64,000 nucleotides of DNA from Nocardia thailandica NBRC 100428 (GTDB taxonomy: Bacteria > Actinomycetota > Actinomycetes > Mycobacteriales > Mycobacteriaceae). Made by a program: the position numbers and the translations under genes. The stretch covers positions 1 to 64,000 of the forward strand of contig NZ_BAGK01000312.1 of the NCBI RefSeq assembly GCF_000308795.1, read 5' to 3'. Of this stretch, positions 60,393-64,000 are shown piece after piece. A model generated the notes under the pieces. It ran no database searches. It was not told where the DNA came from and saw nothing but the letters and a program-made list of their open reading frames with translations. Position 1 is the stretch's first letter. Every line of letters begins with the position of its first letter.

Positions 60393-61157
60393 TCAGGCGG
60401 TTTCGAGGTCGGCGAGGTCGCTGTAGGGATCGGTCCCGGTTGTGGCGCAACGGCAGTGGGGGAAGGGCATGTCGCAGGCTCGGCAGTGTCCGCAGCTGGG
60501 GCAGTGGAGCTGGTCGGGTTCGGTGTAGTGGTAGCACTGCAGGCAGCAGCCGTCATCGTCGTCGAGGTCGCTGGTGGGCCACTGGTAGTAGCGGGCGTCC
60601 TGGAAGGACAGGTTGGAGTACCAGACGCCCGCGATCCAGTGGCCGCGGTGTTCGTTGAGCAGGTAGGCGGGCTGTTTGTAGGCGGGGTCGACGGTGAGGA
60701 TGACGGCTTTGTCGGCGCCGAGCCAGGCCTGCATGCGGGTGTGTCCGGTCCAGGAGTCCAGCGGCCCGAACGGTTGGCGGGGCAGGAAGTCCTCGGCGGC
60801 GATGCGGGTATCCGAGCGTGGATCACCGTCGAGGGGGTGCACGTGGGAGGGCAGGATCCCGTTGTGCGCGAACACCGTGCGCTCGTCACCACCGAGGGGG
60901 AAGGGGTGGCAGTTGCTGGTGTCGTGGCGGCCGTGGGTGGCCAGCCGGGAATGGAACAAGGCGGGCCCGTCGGGGTGGTGGGTGCGGGTTTCGGCGAACT
61001 CGGTGATCACCGAGAGGGGGTCCATGCCGCGCCCGGTCAGGATCCGGTCGCCGGCGTGGATGGCCCAGCCGTGCCCGTCGGGGTTGACCAACGCACCACC
61101 GGCCAGGGCGTCGAGGTCGGGGCTGGTGTTGGGTGGGTAGAAGGTCAGGATGCACAT
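60393..61157 (-). CDS. Class II glutamine amidotransferase with zinc ribbon (254 aa)
   Basis: The Ntn nucleophile is Cys2 (MCILTFYPP). Other class II GATase features are NPDGHGWAI, ALFHSRLATHGRHDTSNCHP, VFAHNGIL and DTRIAAEDFLP. These enzymes release ammonia from glutamine for a partner or, as isolated domains, hydrolyse amide bonds. The C-terminal 60 residues hold a zinc ribbon (CCLQCYHYTEPDQLHCPSC, GHCRACDMPFPHCRC). The start overlaps the amidoligase stop by 13 bp. GATase-amidoligase pairing was predicted by comparative genomics (Iyer and colleagues); the product is unknown. Confidence 0.85.
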   Translation of the reverse strand: MCILTFYPPNTSPDLDALAGGALVNPDGHGWAIHAGDRILTGRGMDPLSVITEFAETRTHHPDGPALFHSRLATHGRHDTSNCHPFPLGGDERTVFAHNGILPSHVHPLDGDPRSDTRIAAEDFLPRQPFGPLDSWTGHTRMQAWLGADKAVILTVDPAYKQPAYLLNEHRGHWIAGVWYSNLSFQDARYYQWPTSDLDDDDGCCLQCYHYTEPDQLHCPSCGHCRACDMPFPHCRCATTGTDPYSDLADLETA

Positions 61158-62410
61158 GCCAGCTCCCGGTCGGCGTCGATGTCGGGGGTGAGGTGGTCGA
61201 AGGCACCGATGTCGGTGAGGGCGGCGAGTTCGGCGGTCAGCGGCGCGTACTCGGCGCGGTCGGCGACCCAGGCGGTGAACGCCTGCCAGGTCCAGCCGCC
61301 GCGGGTGGAGATGTCGGGAATGGTGAGGTGGCGGGTGTATTCGACGCTGGCGTGGGCGAAGGCGAACGCGGCCTGGACCTGCTGGCGGTAGAGCGAGGCA
61401 CCGAAGATCCGCAGCTCGAAAGTCTGGCGCGGCAGGGTGTTGACCGCCTGATAGCGGCCGACACACTGATTGCCTCGTGCGGCGTGGCGGTGGTCGATGT
61501 GGTCGGCGGTGAACATCGCCCACTGCGACTCGCGTCGCGCCAGCACGGTGACGTGGTTGTCGTTGCGGTAGATCAGGCGCAGCCACCGGTAGATGTGGGC
61601 GGGGGAGTCGAAACCGGCGCGGGAGAGATGGATGTGGATCCCGACCTCGGAATCGGTGAAAGCGCCCAGCAGCCGCAGCCGCGGCAGCACACCCCACGGG
61701 AACTCGCTGATCGCGTAGTCATAGGACATGGGATGGGTGACCACTTCGAACCCGCACGACACCGACGCCTCGTCCTTGAGATAACCGAGGTCGCCGAGCG
61801 TGGCGGTGGCGGTGGCCACGGCGTCGTCGAAAGCGTCGGCGGGGACGTGGAGTTCGAGCTCAAGACCGAGGTGCAGGGGGCCGGTGCCGTGGAAGATCGG
61901 GTCGGGTTTGTAGTCGCTGTGCCACAGGCTCGCGTTCGGGTGGCGGCGTGCGCAGCTGTCGCAATATCGGTCGGTGGTGGCGATGAGGGTGTCGCAGTAG
62001 TCGTCGGCGCAGAACTGGTAGTCGCTGTCGGCGCAGGACTGGCACACGATCCGCTCGCCCTCGACGAGGTTGTAGTCCTCGACGCGGACCTCGCAGTCGG
62101 CGCACACGTTGTAAGTGCGGGAGCAGTCTTCGCACACGTCACCGCCGCCGGAGATCGCGGTGTAATACTCGGTGTAGCGGTGGCAGTCATCGCAGCGCGA
62201 CCACCGCACCCGGCACCCAGCGCACCGGTAGGCGCCGTCAGCGCATTCAGCGGTCTCCCGCGCGGGCAGATCGCAGCCGAAGCACAAATCCAGCTCGGCC
62301 ACACAGTCCTGACACAACCGCTCACGCTCAGCGGTATCGACGAGCACACCGAACGTGGGCCGGGACGAGCAATCCTGGCAGGCCGGGCGTTCCAGCACAG
62401 CAGTGGGCAT
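61145..62410 (-). CDS. Amidoligase (glutamine-synthetase fold) with CxxC array (421 aa)
   Basis: Residues 1-160 hold nine CxxC pairs plus a CADDYC variant (CQDC, CQDC, CFGC, CAGC, CDDC, CEDC, CADC, CQSC, CDSC), a multi-site zinc-ribbon array. The amidoligase domain (PF12224-type) begins at about 175: HLGLELELHV with two metal-type Glu residues, FEVVTHPMSYDY, EVGIHIHLSRAGF and, further on, FELRIFGASLYRQQVQAAFA. Such enzymes join a carboxylate and an amine using ATP. ATG 62410 follows GGAAGGACTCTTC; the frame upstream crosses a terminator and is rejected. It overlaps the GATase gene and is preceded by a second, similar cassette. Confidence 0.85.
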   Translation of the reverse strand: MPTAVLERPACQDCSSRPTFGVLVDTAERERLCQDCVAELDLCFGCDLPARETAECADGAYRCAGCRVRWSRCDDCHRYTEYYTAISGGGDVCEDCSRTYNVCADCEVRVEDYNLVEGERIVCQSCADSDYQFCADDYCDTLIATTDRYCDSCARRHPNASLWHSDYKPDPIFHGTGPLHLGLELELHVPADAFDDAVATATATLGDLGYLKDEASVSCGFEVVTHPMSYDYAISEFPWGVLPRLRLLGAFTDSEVGIHIHLSRAGFDSPAHIYRWLRLIYRNDNHVTVLARRESQWAMFTADHIDHRHAARGNQCVGRYQAVNTLPRQTFELRIFGASLYRQQVQAAFAFAHASVEYTRHLTIPDISTRGGWTWQAFTAWVADRAEYAPLTAELAALTDIGAFDHLTPDIDADRELACAS

Positions 62411-62437
62411 GAAGAGTCCTTCCGGAAAATACGGAAA

Positions 62438-62466
62438 GCCCGCACCAGCCGTGGTCTGGTGCGGGC
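62438..62466 (-). terminator. Terminator/attenuator between the two cassettes
   Basis: GCCCGCACCAG and CTGGTGCGGGC form a perfect 11-bp stem with a short loop. Read on the minus strand, the stem is followed by TTTCCGTATTTT, a T-rich run, so it has full intrinsic-terminator form. It ends transcription after the first cassette's GATase gene (stop 62514) and lies just upstream of the next amidoligase start (62410), so read-through would set the ratio of the two cassettes. Confidence 0.75.
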
Positions 62467-62513
62467 ATTCGAGAGGTAGGGCGTTGGACGGGTCTAGGTG
62501 GGTCTCGAAGTGA

Positions 62514-63272
62514 TCAGGTGCGAACCCGCGACCCGGTTGGCAGACAGCGAAGCGATGGGGGAGTGGATGCGCGGCGGCATGTGCACCAGCGCTCGGGGAA
62601 GGCGCAGGTGCGGCACCATCCACATCGGCGACAGAACCGGGTGGCCTTGGTGAGGTCGACGTCCTCGCAGTGGGCGCAGATGGTTCGCCAGTCGGTCCAG
62701 CGCTGCGCGGGTGGCAGGTAGCTGGCGTTGGAGTACCAGATCCCCGAGTCCCAACCGCCCAGGTGCTCGTTGAGCAGATACAGCCGCTTGGTGTAGGCGG
62801 GATCGATGGTCAAGATCGCCAACTTCGAGCGTCCCAGCCACGACTCCAGACCCCGGAATCCACGGTGGGTGTCGAGAGACCCGAAGGGCTGCTCGGGCAG
62901 GTAGTCCTCGGCGGCGATGCGGGTGTCCGAACGCCAGTCATATGCGCCGGGCCGCACACGTTTGGGCAGGGTGCCGTTGTGAGCGAGCACAGTACGCGGG
63001 TCGCCGCCGACGGGGAAGGGGTGGCAGTTGCCGAGGCCGATGATCCCGTGGGTGGCGTAGCGGGAATGAAACAGCGCCGGCCCTGACCGGTGCCGGGCGC
63101 GCAGTCGCAGGAACGAGTCGATGCTCTGCCCACCGTCCATGCCGTGACCGGTGATGATCCGGGTGCTCGCCACGATCGCGAAACCGTGCCCGTGCGGGTT
63201 GGCACACGCCCCGTACTGCAGCGCTACCGGGTCCGGGGCGATTCCGGCGGGGATCACCGTCAGCAGGCACAA
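62514..63272 (-). CDS. Second class II glutamine amidotransferase with zinc ribbon (252 aa)
   Basis: Paralogue of the protein at 60393-61157 with the same layout: nucleophile Cys2 (MCLLTVIPAG), NPHGHGFAI, ALFHSRYATHGIIGLGNCHP, VLAHNGTL, DTRIAAEDYLP and LDTHRGFRGLESWLG. The C-terminal zinc ribbon is ICAHCEDVDLTKATRFCRRC then GWCRTCAFPERWCTC. Its start overlaps the partial amidoligase upstream by 13 bp, exactly the overlap seen in the other cassette. The two GATases have clearly diverged, so the duplication is not recent. Confidence 0.85.
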   Translation of the reverse strand: MCLLTVIPAGIAPDPVALQYGACANPHGHGFAIVASTRIITGHGMDGGQSIDSFLRLRARHRSGPALFHSRYATHGIIGLGNCHPFPVGGDPRTVLAHNGTLPKRVRPGAYDWRSDTRIAAEDYLPEQPFGSLDTHRGFRGLESWLGRSKLAILTIDPAYTKRLYLLNEHLGGWDSGIWYSNASYLPPAQRWTDWRTICAHCEDVDLTKATRFCRRCGWCRTCAFPERWCTCRRASTPPSLRCLPTGSRVRT

Positions 63273-64000
63273 ACCAAGGCCTCCTCACCATCGGCCAGGG
63301 CCACCAGTTCCCGAGTCAGGGGCGCGTATTCCAGGCGCCGTCCCGCCCAGACGGTGAACTGGTGCCAGTCCCAGCCGCCGGCGTGGATGTCGGGCACGGT
63401 GAGCGCGGCGGTGTAGCGGACGGAGGCGTCGACGAAACCCAGCGCCGCCTGCACCGATTGGGAGTCGAGACTGGCGGCGAAGGTCCGCAGTTCCAGGGTG
63501 TGGCGGGGCTTGGTGTTGACCGCCTGCCGCCGATCCACACCGCTGGCGTGGCGGGGACCCTTCGCGAGATCCTTGGCCTGGGATCGGGTGTGGGCGTCGA
63601 AGACCGCGTAGCGGCTGGTTCGGCGCGAGAGCAGGGTGAGGTCGGACTGATTGCGGTAGAGGAACTTCATCCACCGGAACACATGCGCCGGGCCACCGAA
63701 CCCGGCCCGGGAGGCGTGGACGTGCAACCCGACGCTGGCATCGGTGCCGCACCCCAGCTCGGCGAGCTGATCGAGCAGGCCCCAGGGGAACCGCTGCAGC
63801 GCGTACTGGTAGGTCATGGGATGGGTGACGATCTCGAACCCGAACGGTTGGATCGAGGAGTCCTGCTTGAGGTAGCCGAGCCCATCAAGGCCCTGGTAGG
63901 CGCGGGTGATGGCGCGGCGGCGATCGGTGTAGGGCACGATCACCTCGAGTTCCACTCCCAGGTGCAAACGCTCACCCGGGTCGCCGTGGAAGATCGGGTC
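63260..64000 (-). CDS. Second amidoligase, 5' part beyond the window (247+ aa)
   Basis: Partial gene: the reading frame is open to the right edge, with DPIFHGDPGERLHLGVELEV, the same junction (DPIFHG...LHLGLELEL) as in the first copy. Other shared motifs are FEIVTHPMTYQY, SVGLHVHASRAGFGGPAHVF and LELRTFAASLDSQSVQAALG. The zinc-ribbon array expected upstream is outside the window. It overlaps the GATase gene by 13 bp. Confidence 0.85.
   Translation of the reverse strand, partial: DPIFHGDPGERLHLGVELEVIVPYTDRRRAITRAYQGLDGLGYLKQDSSIQPFGFEIVTHPMTYQYALQRFPWGLLDQLAELGCGTDASVGLHVHASRAGFGGPAHVFRWMKFLYRNQSDLTLLSRRTSRYAVFDAHTRSQAKDLAKGPRHASGVDRRQAVNTKPRHTLELRTFAASLDSQSVQAALGFVDASVRYTAALTVPDIHAGGWDWHQFTVWAGRRLEYAPLTRELVALADGEEALVCAC

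Overview
The window is high-GC DNA from an actinobacterium. ATG, GTG and TTG starts, many 4-bp ATGA/GTGA gene overlaps, an S-adenosyl methyltransferase of the 'LLGGKDN' type, a DUF5753 protein, XRE-TPR regulators, an EspR-like XRE remnant and a long MobF relaxase-helicase all point to the Nocardia/Rhodococcus side of the Mycobacteriales. This placement is inferred from gene content, not from a marker gene. No rRNA, tRNA or CRISPR array was seen. Most of the window is accessory DNA: a transfer module, a compact integrated island, several decayed recombinases and paralogues of housekeeping enzymes.

Left part (1-20770). An unknown 882-aa protein opens the window and is followed by decayed genes, including a tyrosine recombinase remnant. 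A tightly coupled minus-strand operon runs from 12484 down to 5668. It holds small leader-type proteins, a membrane-anchored protein, a DUF5753 protein without its usual HTH, an S-adenosyl methyltransferase, a small HTH-like protein, a MurF paralogue, an APH-type kinase and a secreted protein. An XRE-TPR regulator is divergent from it, with a HAD phosphatase convergent to the regulator. Small secreted or membrane proteins and an Mrr-type nuclease coupled to a membrane protein follow.

Transfer module (20771-32542, minus strand). In transcription order: a small protein, a ParB-like protein, two tiny proteins, SSB, a protein homologous to part of the relaxase, a small basic protein and the 1966-aa TrwC/TraA relaxase-helicase. 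The gap between SSB and the relaxase-related protein contains a roughly 225-bp inverted repeat, a candidate oriT. A broken ATP-dependent DNA ligase lies just outside.

Integrated island (about 33935-48266). It has a tyrosine integrase, a probably leaderless XRE repressor, an AlpA/Xis-like protein, a chain of small overlapping genes, a PrimPol-SF3 helicase, a stand-alone copy of that helicase's linker domain, an iteron-rich origin-like region, a P27-like terminase small subunit and an XRE-TPR regulator. No capsid, portal, large terminase, tail or lysis gene is visible. This looks like a self-replicating phage satellite (PICI/phiRv-like) rather than a prophage.

Right part (48267-64000). Lipoproteins, a secreted DTGSG-repeat protein and a two-component system whose kinase carries a second membrane domain come first. 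The last block, on the minus strand, is a dense operon ending (in the window) with two tandem cassettes, each a class II glutamine amidotransferase plus a glutamine-synthetase-fold amidoligase. The complete amidoligase has a large CxxC zinc-ribbon array. The second cassette runs off the right edge. This amidoligase block, the MurF operon and the satellite-like island are the best candidates for poorly described biology here.
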